In this document: one piece after another, positions 46,019 through 56,597 of the stretch
How positions within the stretch are numbered: position 1 is the first letter of the stretch
Layout: every line of letters starts with the position of its first letter
NCBI GenBank assembly: GCA_020832285.1
Contig: JAFIFB010000024.1
Coordinates: 90,638-154,637, forward strand
Origin: Balneolaceae bacterium
Lineage (GTDB): Bacteria; Bacteroidota; Rhodothermia; Balneolales; Balneolaceae
Reading direction: 5' to 3'
DNA: 64,000 nucleotides
Made by a program: the position numbers and the translations under genes
Notes under the pieces: model-generated
The model's input: the letters and a program-made list of their open reading frames with translations, nothing else
Databases searched by the model: none
What the model was told of the DNA's origin: nothing

Positions 46019-47662
46019 TTATTCAGTCATCACCGGAGTGCTTCTGCCGGTCCACCAAAGAGGTGTTGTAAAGTTATTGGCATCGGCCACTGCACTGAAG
46101 TTTTCACTGTTGTTCGATACCTCTCCTGCCGGATAAATCATTCTTTCGAAAAAGAAACGGTTTGATGGTTTCCAGAGGACACGGTCACCAATTTCGGTAT
46201 AAAGCCGACGTGTTTCTGCCCAGAGTTCAAGCGGCCTCAGCACATTAAAGTGCACATATTTTTGGTCGTAAATCAAACCAAGCTGTTCATTGAAATCTGC
46301 CCCCGTAAACTCTGCCTGCATCGCTTCAATAAATGCAGTAATGGTTGCATCATCAGGTTTATCGGGCTGTGTATTTGGCACAGGGTCGGGATAGGCCGGT
46401 GTGGTTCCAGCATCGAAATCATTCATTGCGTTTATTTCGTACCAGCGGTCTATCGATGTACGGATAGCCATTCCGTACTCCTGCACAGCATCCAGTCCCA
46501 ATCCCCATCGCATCGCGGCTTCGGCTTTCAGCAAATGGATTTCGGCAGCCGTGATGATCTGATAGGGCATCGCGTAATTCCCTTCAAAAGTAGTACGGTT
46601 GTAGAATGATGGATAGGTTGCCGTCAGGTCAGACTGAGTTACGGCATGAGGCAGTGCGCTTATATCAACAGTTTCACGCGGCATCGAAGTGTATTCGCCG
46701 TTCATATCGGGCTGAAAAAATACCGGAAGGCGCGGGTCTTCTGGCATTCCATCTTTTCTCATCACAAGATCCATTCCTTCGGGCATCCAAAGGAAGTTGC
46801 GGGGCTGTTCGCGGAGTGTTCTCCAGATTAGAACCACATGTGCATCCTGCGCAACTCTTCGTTCCTGGTGAAGAATTTCATTATCGAGGCTTGTTACATA
46901 GTGGCCGTCTGAAAGCACAGCCTGCATGGTACTTTGTGCAAGCGATTCATTTACATTGGTCAGCCTCATACTAAGACGCATCCGCAGGCTGTTTACAAAC
47001 CGTCGCCATTGACTCAGATCTCCGCCAAACCAAATATCGTTTTCTCTGAATGCCCTGTGCGGCTGAGAATCGTTCAGCGAATATCCGTTCAGTATCGAGG
47101 ACTTCTGTTCCAGGTCTGCAAGAATGTCTTCATAAATGCTTTGCTGGCTATCATAGGCTGGGAAAAAATTTCCTTCCCATGCACCCAGCGCCTCAAAATA
47201 GGGAACATCTCCGTGGGTGTCAGACAGCCTGTAATAGAGAAAGTTTCTTATAATTTCTGTGGTAATCACATAGATCTCATAGTTTTGTTGCTGCTCACTA
47301 CTAAGTTCTTCATAGAAATTATTAATATTTTGAGCGATCCGAAGCTGGTTAAACGTTAATCCGTATGGATTGAACCCCCATGCGGGTGAGTTTCCGGCCC
47401 CATCGTTGTTAAACCCTCCGGTTCCAAGCATCGGGTTAAAGGCCTGCATCGTGTGCCACATCGGCGCGTAAGATGGCCTGAAAATGCCCAGTTGCTGCTG
47501 AAGGTTGGTAAACACGCCCTCAATTGTCGGTTCGGTAAACCCGTCGGGATCCATAAACTCTGTTTCAAGAGTACTGTTAATATCGCAGGAGGAGACCACC
47601 ACAATTCCCATTGCAATCAATGCAGATAGGAAAAGCTGCCTTACTGATGTTTTTGATTTCAT
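46019..47662 (-). CDS. SusD/RagB-like outer-membrane lipoprotein
   Basis: A 547-residue lipoprotein (signal to SSC, Cys26, then DINSTLE). It has the helical-rich SusD/RagB fold of the SusD-like type: RIAQNINNFYEEL, YFEALGAWEGNFFPAYDSQQS, YEDILADLEQ, RFVNSLRMRLSMRL, and the C-terminal WAETRRLYTEIG...RMIYP stretch. SusD-type proteins bind oligosaccharides or other nutrients at the surface for a SusC TonB receptor. Here only a fragment of the SusC partner remains just upstream (47716-47823). It may therefore be an orphan, or use another receptor in trans. Confidence 0.93.
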   Translation of the reverse strand: MKSKTSVRQLFLSALIAMGIVVVSSCDINSTLETEFMDPDGFTEPTIEGVFTNLQQQLGIFRPSYAPMWHTMQAFNPMLGTGGFNNDGAGNSPAWGFNPYGLTFNQLRIAQNINNFYEELSSEQQQNYEIYVITTEIIRNFLYYRLSDTHGDVPYFEALGAWEGNFFPAYDSQQSIYEDILADLEQKSSILNGYSLNDSQPHRAFRENDIWFGGDLSQWRRFVNSLRMRLSMRLTNVNESLAQSTMQAVLSDGHYVTSLDNEILHQERRVAQDAHVVLIWRTLREQPRNFLWMPEGMDLVMRKDGMPEDPRLPVFFQPDMNGEYTSMPRETVDISALPHAVTQSDLTATYPSFYNRTTFEGNYAMPYQIITAAEIHLLKAEAAMRWGLGLDAVQEYGMAIRTSIDRWYEINAMNDFDAGTTPAYPDPVPNTQPDKPDDATITAFIEAMQAEFTGADFNEQLGLIYDQKYVHFNVLRPLELWAETRRLYTEIGDRVLWKPSNRFFFERMIYPAGEVSNNSENFSAVADANNFTTPLWWTGRSTPVMTE

Positions 47663-47715
47663 TTTTTCATTGTACTGACTCGTTTTAGAATTTCATGATT
47701 AGTAGATCTGGTGAT

Positions 47716-47840
47716 TTAAAAACTGGCACGTAAACCCAGGCCATAACTTCTTGCCATTGGCCACCCGCTGTTTTCCGTCCAGGAATCCGTAGAGTTCAGA
47801 GCCTCGGGATCTACATTCGGCATTTTGTTATGACTCTTTT
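47716..47840 (-). pseudogene. C-terminal remnant of a SusC/RagA TonB-linked receptor
   Basis: On the minus strand, 53 bases before susD, the frame reads MPNVDPEALNSTDSWTENSG, then WPMARSYGLGLRASF and a stop. The SYGLGL...SF end with a C-terminal Phe is typical of SusC-type receptors directly upstream of susD. The frame is open only back to about 47859, so roughly 35-40 of the expected ~1000 codons survive. Everything upstream, including plug and TonB box, is gone. Confidence 0.78.
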
Positions 47841-47849
47841 TCCTAACCC

Positions 47850-48491
47850 GGATTTCTCACCAAATGAGAATGAGGGGGAGTTTCTCCCATATCGCCAAAC
47901 GACTGCTCTTCCTGAAATGTTCAACGGGTGACAAGCCCCTGGTTTCATTTCAGCTTACACAGCTGAGGAGAAAGTGTCGCAGAAAATCAGGATGTATTTT
48001 TTAAATAACCATAATTTGAATCATAAAGTGTTCTAAATTAAATGGTTACATTACGTTTAACATATTTACTGTGAGCACTGAGCGAAACGATATCCCGGGT
48101 AAACCGCTAAGACCGAAGAGGCGGAAAGGTATTCTGAAGAAAAATCAGGTATTAAAATCGCAAAGCAGTGGGCTAATGGAATGAATTTATTAATCGGTCG
48201 GGGCAGGCAGGGCAGGATTTCAGGGACGATCATACATATCAATATACACACAACAATTCGCAACCTTCTTTTTTATCATACTTTTCGCTTTGACCGGAGC
48301 ATATAAACATAAGTAGATCAAATAAGACAAAATATTAACTGTGAACTCTAAGTGTGCAAACCTACAGTTAAAAGGTTATCAGTCCATTAACTTTGAAACC
48401 TCTTGTTGCAAATTACATTCAAACTGCCTTATTTACTTTCCGGGTATCAAATCAACTCAATTCACATAAGACATTGTAAAAGTAGAAAAAC
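47850..48491. other. Gap between the susC remnant and the PHP gene
   Basis: No recognisable gene or repeat. It contains the breakpoint of the susC deletion near 47850 and must hold the promoter for the exported esterase genes starting at 48492. A 65-codon minus frame at 48066-48263 has no start signal and no recognisable content. Confidence 0.45.
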
Positions 48492-49928
48492 ATGAAACGA
48501 TTCATTCTTCTTGCAGGCTTTTTTTTAGTTGCATCATTAGCTTACAGTCAGTCCGGCCACAATCACGACCATAACCATGACCACCCTCACGATCATTCTC
48601 ATTCTCATACTCATCCGCACACCCATGTACCGGTAGACTACAGTTTCCGGAGTGATGCCGGTCACTACACCCCTCCCGTTCCTGATGAAGACGGATACAT
48701 TTGGTGGAAAGGAAACCTGCATACCCATACGCTTTGGAGTGATGGCGACCAATTCCCCGAAGTAGTCACAGAGTGGTATTATGAGCATGGTTACCATTTT
48801 CTTGCTCTCTCCGATCACAACACTCTTCTGCAAGGTCAGCGCTGGATCAATCCAGAAGAAAATCATTTTGTGGAAAGAGGCGGAGGTTCTGTTGTTTATG
48901 AAATCTACCAGGAACGCTTTGGGGACGACTGGATTGATACCCGCCTGGATGAAGACGGCAACCTTGAAGTTCGCCTGAAACCACTGCAGGAAGTTCGTTC
49001 ACTATTTGAACAGTCCGGCCGTTTCCTGATGATTGATTCAGAAGAGATTACTGAAGGGCAGCATGTAATACACGTAAATGCAACCAATATTTTAGAATAT
49101 ATCGCCCCTCAAACAGGAGAAACTGTGGAGGAAACCATCCGATTAAATATGGATGCGGTCATCGACCAGCGTGAACGTACCGGCCAGGAGATGCTTCCTC
49201 ACCTGAATCATCCCAATTTCCGGCATGCTGTTACTGCGGAAGATATGATGCCGGTTGAAAACCTGCGGCTGTTTGAAATCTACAACGGCCACCGGGGAGT
49301 GGTTAATTTCGGGGCAGACGACGGGATCAAACACCTGGACCGGGTATGGGACATTATTTTAACCAAGCGTTTGGGAGAACTCGGGCTTGACCCGGTCTAC
49401 GGAATTGCGGTAGATGATGCCCATCACTATGAAGAAAGCACCTCTGATGTAGCACGCCCCGGACGCGGCTGGGTAAAAGTACGTTCCAAATTCCTCACAC
49501 CAGAAAATATTGTCAAAAGCCTGGAAAGCGGCAATTTTTATTCAACCAACGGACTCACAATGACAAATATAACTTCAGACGGTCAAACTTACAGCGTTGA
49601 GGTGGAGCCTGAGTATGGAATCGAGTACACAATTCAATTTATAGGAACACGTGAAGGATACGACTCTTCCAGCAGTCCCTATGTGGATGATGAAGGAGAG
49701 GAACGAAGCGACCGCACCCGGCTCTACAGCTCCGATATCGGCGAAGTGCTCCAGGAAACCGAAGGCCACAAAGCCACCTATGAGTTCCAAGGCGATGAAC
49801 TCTATGTACGCGCCAAATTGACCTCAACCAAACCGAAAGAAAATTATTTTTACGAAGGGGAAGTTAAAAAAGCCTGGATGCAGCCGGTCATCCCCGGATA
49901 TTCTTACGGTGAAATGATTCAAAATTAA
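48492..49928 (+). CDS. Exported PHP-domain metallohydrolase with His-rich N-terminus
   Basis: A 478-residue protein with a signal peptide (residues 1-19). A striking segment follows, residues 23-45, in which every second residue is His (12 His: HNHDHNHDHPHDHSH...), a likely metal-binding tail. The body is a CehA/McbA-like PHP domain: KGNLHTHTLWSDGD (first metal HxH), FLALSDHNT, IDSEEI, LPHLNHPNF and AVDDAHHYEE. PHP enzymes are metal-dependent phosphoesterases or related hydrolases; this one acts outside the cytoplasm. The next gene is 6 bases downstream. Confidence 0.88.
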   Translation: MKRFILLAGFFLVASLAYSQSGHNHDHNHDHPHDHSHSHTHPHTHVPVDYSFRSDAGHYTPPVPDEDGYIWWKGNLHTHTLWSDGDQFPEVVTEWYYEHGYHFLALSDHNTLLQGQRWINPEENHFVERGGGSVVYEIYQERFGDDWIDTRLDEDGNLEVRLKPLQEVRSLFEQSGRFLMIDSEEITEGQHVIHVNATNILEYIAPQTGETVEETIRLNMDAVIDQRERTGQEMLPHLNHPNFRHAVTAEDMMPVENLRLFEIYNGHRGVVNFGADDGIKHLDRVWDIILTKRLGELGLDPVYGIAVDDAHHYEESTSDVARPGRGWVKVRSKFLTPENIVKSLESGNFYSTNGLTMTNITSDGQTYSVEVEPEYGIEYTIQFIGTREGYDSSSSPYVDDEGEERSDRTRLYSSDIGEVLQETEGHKATYEFQGDELYVRAKLTSTKPKENYFYEGEVKKAWMQPVIPGYSYGEMIQN

Positions 49929-49934
49929 TCATCG

Positions 49935-50855
49935 ATGAGCCAGCATAACGATAAATCCAAAAACGAATATTGGATAATCTCCCGCCGCACTTTCCTGAAA
50001 TCAGCTCTCGCGGGAACAGCGGGCATGGTGCTGCTGCCTTCAGGAAGTACCGCTGTATCATCCCGTAACAGAACCCTGGTCCGGTTTGGAATTGTAACGG
50101 ACTCTCATTACGCTGACATTGATACGCAGGGAACAAGATATTACAGGGAATCTACCGAAAAAATGGCCGAGTGCATCTCTTTGATGAATGATCAAAAAGT
50201 GGATTTTGTGATTCATCTGGGTGATTTTATCAACGGAGCGCCGGAAATCACAGTTGAAAATTTGCGGCTGTTCGAATCGGTATATGCAGATTTTGACGGC
50301 CCCCGGTATCACGTGCTTGGCAATCACGACATGGACAGTATCTCCAAAGAGCAGTATCAATCGGTTGTTGAAAATAGCGGAATCGGACAGGATAAAACCT
50401 GGTATTCGTTTGACTTGAACGATCTTCATTTCGTAGTGCTGGATGCCAACTTTACCGAAGACGGTACGCCCTACGATTCCGGTAATTTTCACTGGACCGA
50501 TGCCAATATCCCCCGGAAACAACTGGAATGGCTCGATGCTGACCTGTCATCTAACACCAACCCTGCGGTCATTTTCACCCACCAGCTTCTGGACGGTGAT
50601 GATGACAGTCACTATATCCGCAATTCGGGTGAAGTACGCCGGATTCTTGAAAAGCATCCCGAGGTTTTTTTGGTCTTCCAGGGACATCAGCACGCCGGAC
50701 AGTATAACCAAATCAACGGCATTCACTACTATACACTGATTGCTATGGTGGAGCAGTCCGGTAAAGAAAATAATTCTTACGCCATCGGCACCATTTTCAA
50801 TGACAAAAGTGTGGAAATTACAGGATACAGAAGAGCTGTTAGCAAACAGCTCTAA
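49935..50855 (+). CDS. Tat-exported calcineurin-like metallophosphoesterase
   Basis: A 306-residue protein with a twin-arginine signal (SRRTFLKSALAGTAGMVLLP). The metallophosphoesterase motifs are complete: VTDSHYADI (DxH), LGDFINGAP (GD), LGNHDMDS (GNHD), FTHQLLDG (H) and FQGHQHAGQ (GHxH). It is a phosphodiesterase or monoesterase of unknown substrate, acting in the periplasm or outside. Six bases from the PHP gene upstream and 37 from the PHP gene downstream, so one operon. Confidence 0.92.
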   Translation: MSQHNDKSKNEYWIISRRTFLKSALAGTAGMVLLPSGSTAVSSRNRTLVRFGIVTDSHYADIDTQGTRYYRESTEKMAECISLMNDQKVDFVIHLGDFINGAPEITVENLRLFESVYADFDGPRYHVLGNHDMDSISKEQYQSVVENSGIGQDKTWYSFDLNDLHFVVLDANFTEDGTPYDSGNFHWTDANIPRKQLEWLDADLSSNTNPAVIFTHQLLDGDDDSHYIRNSGEVRRILEKHPEVFLVFQGHQHAGQYNQINGIHYYTLIAMVEQSGKENNSYAIGTIFNDKSVEITGYRRAVSKQL

Positions 50856-50892
50856 TGGGAGTTTCTCCTGTATCACAATCCAAACCTTTATT

Positions 50893-52200
50893 ATGATGCC
50901 ACTAAATGCTTCTTCACCTTCTCAGCCTCTATTTATTATGGCAGCATTTCTGGGTGTTGTAATATGCGGAACCATTTTTTATCAAACGAATCAGCCTGTT
51001 AGTGAAACCCGGATTGTTTTAAACCCCTATTCATCGGTTGACTGGTCATCGTCTGGTCATTATAAAGCAGCTTTGCATGTTCATACACTTCAAAGTGACG
51101 GCTACCATATGCTGGAGGATGTGGTTCATGCCTACCGGGATGCAGGATTTACTATTCTGGCCATCACCGATCACGACTGGAACTACCCTAATGCCCGTGT
51201 GGGATGGGGCCATGTACCCGAAGAGGAAGCCAGCCCCTATCCCAAAGAACCCAAACCGGAGAATTTCCCTGCCAACACCACTTGGCCGTGGACTGATTAC
51301 GGTGGGCCTGCTCCCGAAGCTGTGGACATGGTAGGTATTGAAGCGGCAGAATTGACCTTTCGTCATCACATCAACAGTTATTTTACCGATTACGGTGTAT
51401 GGTATGAACGGACCGGTTCCGAAGCACCTTACGGAGGCATCGTGAATGAAGAAAATGTGGAAATATGGGAAGATGATCAGCTATTTGATATTCGGGAGTC
51501 GGGTGGAATTGCCATTTTAGACCATCCCGGGCTGTCTCAATCGCATGGTTTTTGGGACCGCAAACCGCTGTATTGGTATATAGAACGGTTTAATACACAC
51601 TCCCCCGATTACCTGATCGGTATGGAGGTGACCAATACCGACCGAACAGCAGATCTCCAACTACGTGAAAATTATGATGAAGGGCTTTGGGACCAGCTTC
51701 TTGCTCATTTCATGCCAGAGCGTCCCGTTTGGGGATTCGGGACGGACGACATGCACCGCCTTGATGATGTTCGCGACTCCCACACAGTATTTCTGCTGGA
51801 TGAACATACCGAAGAAGCTGTACGTGATGCGATGAAAACCGGGCAGTTTTACTTTACAAAATCCACACTCCGGCTTAATTTTTTTGATGATAAAATGAGT
51901 CTTTTCCCGTCCATTGAAAGTATTTTCGTGGACAATGATGCAGGTTCTATCTCAATTGAAGCCGGTAACTACGACACGATCCACTGGATTTCCGCACCGG
52001 AATCAGCCGATCCGATCAACGACTACAAAACCAGTGATCAGCCCTGGCCATTGGGCACAATTGTGCATGAAGGAGAGACGATTCATTATCGTGATGTACA
52101 GGGAATTAATAATTACCTCCGTGCAGAAATTATCCGGGAGGAAGAAGGTGAACTGTATCGTACTTTTACGAATCCATTCGGCTTGATAAACACTGACTAA
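50893..52200 (+). CDS. Second exported or membrane-anchored PHP-domain hydrolase
   Basis: About 435 residues from ATG 50893 (MMPLNASSPSQPL). The N-terminal hydrophobic stretch (about 14-31, LFIMAAFLGVVICGTIFY) anchors or exports it. PHP motifs: KAALHVHTLQSDGYHM, ILAITDHDWNYP, AILDHPGLS and FGTDDMHRLDD. The sequence differs from the first PHP protein and lacks its His-rich tail. I did not use the longer open frame back to 50740, because it overlaps the phosphoesterase gene in another frame and is not family-like. A strong terminator follows. Confidence 0.88.
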   Translation: MMPLNASSPSQPLFIMAAFLGVVICGTIFYQTNQPVSETRIVLNPYSSVDWSSSGHYKAALHVHTLQSDGYHMLEDVVHAYRDAGFTILAITDHDWNYPNARVGWGHVPEEEASPYPKEPKPENFPANTTWPWTDYGGPAPEAVDMVGIEAAELTFRHHINSYFTDYGVWYERTGSEAPYGGIVNEENVEIWEDDQLFDIRESGGIAILDHPGLSQSHGFWDRKPLYWYIERFNTHSPDYLIGMEVTNTDRTADLQLRENYDEGLWDQLLAHFMPERPVWGFGTDDMHRLDDVRDSHTVFLLDEHTEEAVRDAMKTGQFYFTKSTLRLNFFDDKMSLFPSIESIFVDNDAGSISIEAGNYDTIHWISAPESADPINDYKTSDQPWPLGTIVHEGETIHYRDVQGINNYLRAEIIREEEGELYRTFTNPFGLINTD

Positions 52201-52216
52201 AAGATTTTATTCAAAA

Positions 52217-52249
52217 AAAAAGCCCTGATTCTCATCAGGGCTTTTTCGT
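52217..52249. terminator. Bidirectional terminator between the PHP operon and rpoC
   Basis: AAAAAGCCCTGAT (52217-52229) and ATCAGGGCTTTTT (52234-52246) form a perfect stem around TCTC. On the minus strand the run continues as nine T; it starts directly after the rpoC stop. Confidence 0.9.
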
Positions 52250-55200
52250 TTATTCGTTTTCTTCTTGTGAGGTCTGATCCGCTCCAAGTGTTTCGAACAC
52301 TTTTTGGATATCCTCGTCCTGCTCGTCGAAATCTGCTTTGGAACCGACGATAAGTTCATCGTATTGAAGCAGACCTGTACCGGCAGGTACTTTATGGCCT
52401 ACAATTACATTCTCCTTCAGGCCGCGCAGGTGATCTTTCTTGGCCTCAATGGAAGCCTGTGTAAGCACCTTTGTGGTTTCCTGGAATGATGCCGCAGATA
52501 ACCAGCTTTCAGTCGAAAGAGAAGCTCTCGTAATACCCAACAGAATCGGTTTCGAAATAGCCGGTTCAGCTTCACGGGTATGAAGTTCTTCCGTGCCTTC
52601 TTTAATCAGCTCGTTATTATGTTCGCGAACCTGGCGTCTGTCAAGCAGGGCTCCGCGTTTGAGCTCGCTTCCTCCGGGATCGGTTACTACAAACTTTCCG
52701 AACAGCTCATCATTCACGTTATTGAGCTCAAATCGGTCAACTCTGTCTCCTTCAAGGAACATAGTGTCACCCGGATCGGTCACTTCCACCTTCTGCATCA
52801 TGGTGCGTACAATTACTTCAATGTGCTTATCATTGATTTTCACACCCTGCAGTCGATAAACCTCCTGGATTTCATTCACAAGGTAAGACTGTACAGCAAA
52901 CGGTCCCAATATATTTAGTATCTCCTGGGCCGGGATGGTTCCGTCAGACAAGGCCTGTCCTGCTTTCACAAAGTCGTTTTCCTGCACAAGAATGTGCTTC
53001 GATAAGGAGATCAGATATCGCTTCTCTTCTGTTCCGTCTTTGCTTTCCACAATCACTTCCTGGGAACCACGTTTACGGCCGCCCATTTTCACGATACCGT
53101 CAATCTCGGATACGGCGGCAGGATCGCTTGGAGACCGGGCTTCAAAAAGCTCAGTTACCCTTGGCAGACCCGCGGTAATATCTTTCGATTTGGATGCGGC
53201 TCTCGGAATTTTGGCAAGCACTTGTCCGGCCTGTACCTTCTCGCCGTCTTCAACAACGATGTGAGTTTCTACCGGCAGCGTATTTTCCCGGATTCGATCG
53301 TCGATACCTTTCACTACAAGCGTAGGCACCAGCGAACGGTCTCTGGAATCGATAATAACTTTTTCGCGGTGACCGGTTTGTGCATCAGTATCCGCGGTAT
53401 AGGTAATCTCTTCGATGATATCTTTGTACTCAACGGTACCATCAAGCTCACTGAAAATCAATGCATTGTACGGATCCCACTTACAGAGTGGCATTCCTTT
53501 CGGCACTTTGTCACCTTCTTCAATCAGCATTTCGGAGCCGTAAGGTACGTTGTAGGTGTTCAGGATTTTGCCATCTTCACCCACAATCTTCATTTCACCG
53601 GCACGGCTTAATACTACATTGTGAATCTCTTCACCGTCGTCAAACTCAACAACCCGGATATTTTCAAACTCAATCTTGCCATCGAATTTGGCTTTGTGTT
53701 GCGAGTCGGACTCCAGACGTGATGCCGTACCACCTACGTGGAAAGTACGGAGCGTAAGCTGAGTGCCTGGTTCACCGATAGACTGTGCAGCAATTACACC
53801 CACGGCTTCACCCACTTCAACAAGAGTGTTTCGGGCCATATCACGGCCGTAGCACTTGGCACATACACCGCGTTCGGTTTCACAGGTCAGTACTGAGCGG
53901 ATCTCAACCTCTTCGATAGAAGTTTCAGCGATCTTCTTGGCGATTTTTTCTGTAATCAGCTGATTGGAATCACAGATATGATCGTCTGTAATCGGATCTT
54001 TGATTTCGTGCATCGACACACGGCCAATAATCCTGTTTTCCAGGCTTTCGATAATGTCTTCATTATCTTTCAGCGCCTGCATCTTAATACCTCGCAGTGT
54101 TCCGCAGTCTGTTTCGTTAATGATAATGTCCTGTGAAACATCCACCAGACGTCGGGTAAGGTAACCGGCATCAGCCGTTTTAAGGGCTGTATCAGCCAGA
54201 CCTTTACGAGCACCGTGAGTAGATATAAAGTACTCAAGTACGGTAAGCCCTTCACGGAAACTCGACAGAATCGGGTTTTCTATCACTTCGTTACCCTGCT
54301 GCATCGAGCTTTTTTGTGGTTTGGCCATCAGGCCTCGCATACCACCAAGCTGACGTATCTGCTCTTTTGAACCCCGTGCACCCGAATCGGCCATCATGAA
54401 AATCGAATTGAAGCCGTCAATGTCATCAGCCAGGCTTTGGAACAGAGTCTCCGAAACACGGTTTGTTGTACTGGTCCACTTGTCAATCACCTGGTTGTAT
54501 CGCTCATTATCTGTGATGAAACCCATTTCGTAACGATCCTGAATTTCACTCACTTCGCTCTGAGCTTTGTCAATCAGATCCTGCTTCAATTGCGGAATAA
54601 TGATATCCTCAAGACTAAATGAAAGTCCACCTCTGGTAGCTCTTTCAAAGCCCATTGTTTTCATTTTATCAAGAAATTCGGCTGTCTTGGAAGTACCCGC
54701 CACACCGTGAATTTCACCAATGAGAACACGTAACTCTTTCTTGCCAAGTGTTTTGTTCACAAAATCAATTCCTTCCGGAACAATCCCATTGAACAATACC
54801 CGACCGGTTGTAGTCTTGATAATTTCGTACTCTTTTTCACCATTTTCGTTGGTTTTGGGAATACGAACATTGATTTTCGCATGCACTTCAATTTTGTCCT
54901 GGTCGTAAGCCACAACAACTTCATCGGTACTGGAAAAAGTTTTTCCTTCACCGCGCTTACCTGTCCCCATTTTAGTGAGGTAGTAAATTCCCAACACCAT
55001 ATCCTGTGAAGGAACTGCAATCGGGCCTCCACTTGCCGGGCTGAGAATGTTGTGTGAACCAAGCATGAGGATTGATGCTTCAAGAACCGCATCGTGGCTC
55101 AAAGGCAGGTGAACCGCCATCTGGTCACCATCAAAGTCAGCGTTAAACGCTGTACATGAAAGCGGATGGAGCCGGATTGCTTTCTCCTCAATCAGTACAG

Positions 55201-56554
55201 GCTGATAAGCCTGAATACCAAGACGGTGAAGTGTCGGTGCCCGGTTTAGCAGAACAGGATGTCCGTCAATTACATTTTCAAGAACCTCCCATACCACCTG
55301 GTCCCGGCGGTCAACTACCTTCTTGGCACTTTTTACTGTCTTCACATAACCGCGCTCAATAAGACGCCGGATCACAAACGGTTTGTATAGCTCTATGGCC
55401 ATCTCTTTCGGAAGGCCGCATTCGTGCATTTTCAGTTCTGGACCTACCACAATTACGGAACGTCCGGAATAATCAACCCTCTTCCCGAGAAGGTTTTGAC
55501 GGAATCGACCGCTTTTACCCTTCAGCATATCACTGAGAGATTTCAGGGGCCGGTTGTTGTTGCGAACTGCATTTGATTTTCTTGAGTTATCGTAAAGTGA
55601 ATCAACGGCTTCCTGCAGCATGCGTTTCTCATTACGGAGAATCACATCTGGCGCCTTGATATCAATTAACCGCTTCAATCGGTTATTACGAATAATTACT
55701 CGACGGTAAAGATCATTCAGGTCGGATGTCGCAAACCTTCCTCCTTCAAGAGGTACAAGCGGACGTAACTCCGGCGGTATAACCGGTATTACACTCTGCA
55801 CCATCCAGTCGGGATGATTTTCGGTATGCTTGTTGGCAGCTCTGAACGACTCAATTACCTGAAGGCGCTTAAGCTTTTTCTTCTTGCGCATTTGCGAGGT
55901 TTCATTTTTCACCTCATCGCGAAGAGTGTATGCCAAACCGTCCAGATCCATATTGGTCAGCAGGGCCTGGATAGCCTCGGCGCCATCTTTTACAATAAAT
56001 TTATCCTCATCGTCATTCTCCAGCTCGTTATGATCTTCAGGAAGCTGATCAAGAATATCGAATTTTTCTTCTTCGGATATCATATCACCACGCTTGTAAC
56101 CAAGATCGCGGGCAAGCCCCGGATTAATCACCACAAACGTCTCGTAATAAACGATTCGTTCGAGGTTTTTTGATGAGTACCCAAGTAAGTAAGCTATTTT
56201 GCTTGGCAGTGATTTGAAATACCAGATATGTACAATAGGCACGGTAAGGGTAATGTGCCCCATGCGCTCTCTTCGAACGGCTTTTCTGGTTACTTCAACA
56301 CCGCATCTGTCACAGATAATCCCTTTATAACGGATGCGTTTGTATTTTCCGCAGTGGCATTCATAATCTTTTACCGGGCCGAAGATTTTTTCACAGAAAA
56401 GACCATCCATTTCCGGCTTGAATGTTCTGTAATTGATCGTTTCCGGTGTAAGAACTTCTCCATGCGAACGGGATAAAATCGTTTCGGCCGAAGCCAAAGA
56501 AATCCCTATGTTAGAAAAGTCTTTTGTAACAGTTAATGTGTTTGTTGCAGGCAA
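52250..56554 (-). CDS. rpoC: RNA polymerase subunit beta'
   Basis: The 1434-residue catalytic subunit. Zinc site cysteines 66, 68, 81 and 84 (CHCG, CDRCG), the absolutely conserved [16 protein letters not shown] active-site aspartates, and a second zinc-binding region with [15 protein letters not shown]. The N-terminus matches other Bacteroidota only from a TTG at 56554 ([15 protein letters not shown]). GGAGG (complement of 56562-56566) lies 7 bases before it, and no ATG fits. It is 43 bases downstream of rpoB. Confidence 0.98.
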   Translation of the reverse strand: MPATNTLTVTKDFSNIGISLASAETILSRSHGEVLTPETINYRTFKPEMDGLFCEKIFGPVKDYECHCGKYKRIRYKGIICDRCGVEVTRKAVRRERMGHITLTVPIVHIWYFKSLPSKIAYLLGYSSKNLERIVYYETFVVINPGLARDLGYKRGDMISEEEKFDILDQLPEDHNELENDDEDKFIVKDGAEAIQALLTNMDLDGLAYTLRDEVKNETSQMRKKKKLKRLQVIESFRAANKHTENHPDWMVQSVIPVIPPELRPLVPLEGGRFATSDLNDLYRRVIIRNNRLKRLIDIKAPDVILRNEKRMLQEAVDSLYDNSRKSNAVRNNNRPLKSLSDMLKGKSGRFRQNLLGKRVDYSGRSVIVVGPELKMHECGLPKEMAIELYKPFVIRRLIERGYVKTVKSAKKVVDRRDQVVWEVLENVIDGHPVLLNRAPTLHRLGIQAYQPVLIEEKAIRLHPLSCTAFNADFDGDQMAVHLPLSHDAVLEASILMLGSHNILSPASGGPIAVPSQDMVLGIYYLTKMGTGKRGEGKTFSSTDEVVVAYDQDKIEVHAKINVRIPKTNENGEKEYEIIKTTTGRVLFNGIVPEGIDFVNKTLGKKELRVLIGEIHGVAGTSKTAEFLDKMKTMGFERATRGGLSFSLEDIIIPQLKQDLIDKAQSEVSEIQDRYEMGFITDNERYNQVIDKWTSTTNRVSETLFQSLADDIDGFNSIFMMADSGARGSKEQIRQLGGMRGLMAKPQKSSMQQGNEVIENPILSSFREGLTVLEYFISTHGARKGLADTALKTADAGYLTRRLVDVSQDIIINETDCGTLRGIKMQALKDNEDIIESLENRIIGRVSMHEIKDPITDDHICDSNQLITEKIAKKIAETSIEEVEIRSVLTCETERGVCAKCYGRDMARNTLVEVGEAVGVIAAQSIGEPGTQLTLRTFHVGGTASRLESDSQHKAKFDGKIEFENIRVVEFDDGEEIHNVVLSRAGEMKIVGEDGKILNTYNVPYGSEMLIEEGDKVPKGMPLCKWDPYNALIFSELDGTVEYKDIIEEITYTADTDAQTGHREKVIIDSRDRSLVPTLVVKGIDDRIRENTLPVETHIVVEDGEKVQAGQVLAKIPRAASKSKDITAGLPRVTELFEARSPSDPAAVSEIDGIVKMGGRKRGSQEVIVESKDGTEEKRYLISLSKHILVQENDFVKAGQALSDGTIPAQEILNILGPFAVQSYLVNEIQEVYRLQGVKINDKHIEVIVRTMMQKVEVTDPGDTMFLEGDRVDRFELNNVNDELFGKFVVTDPGGSELKRGALLDRRQVREHNNELIKEGTEELHTREAEPAISKPILLGITRASLSTESWLSAASFQETTKVLTQASIEAKKDHLRGLKENVIVGHKVPAGTGLLQYDELIVGSKADFDEQDEDIQKVFETLGADQTSQEENE

Positions 56555-56597
56555 AGGAAGACCTCCGTTTTTTTTGATTTAATTAACAGAACAAACG

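Noticed and set aside
50740..50892. Longer N-terminus for the second PHP gene
   Set aside because: It overlaps the phosphoesterase in another frame, and the sequence before MMPLNA is not signal-like.
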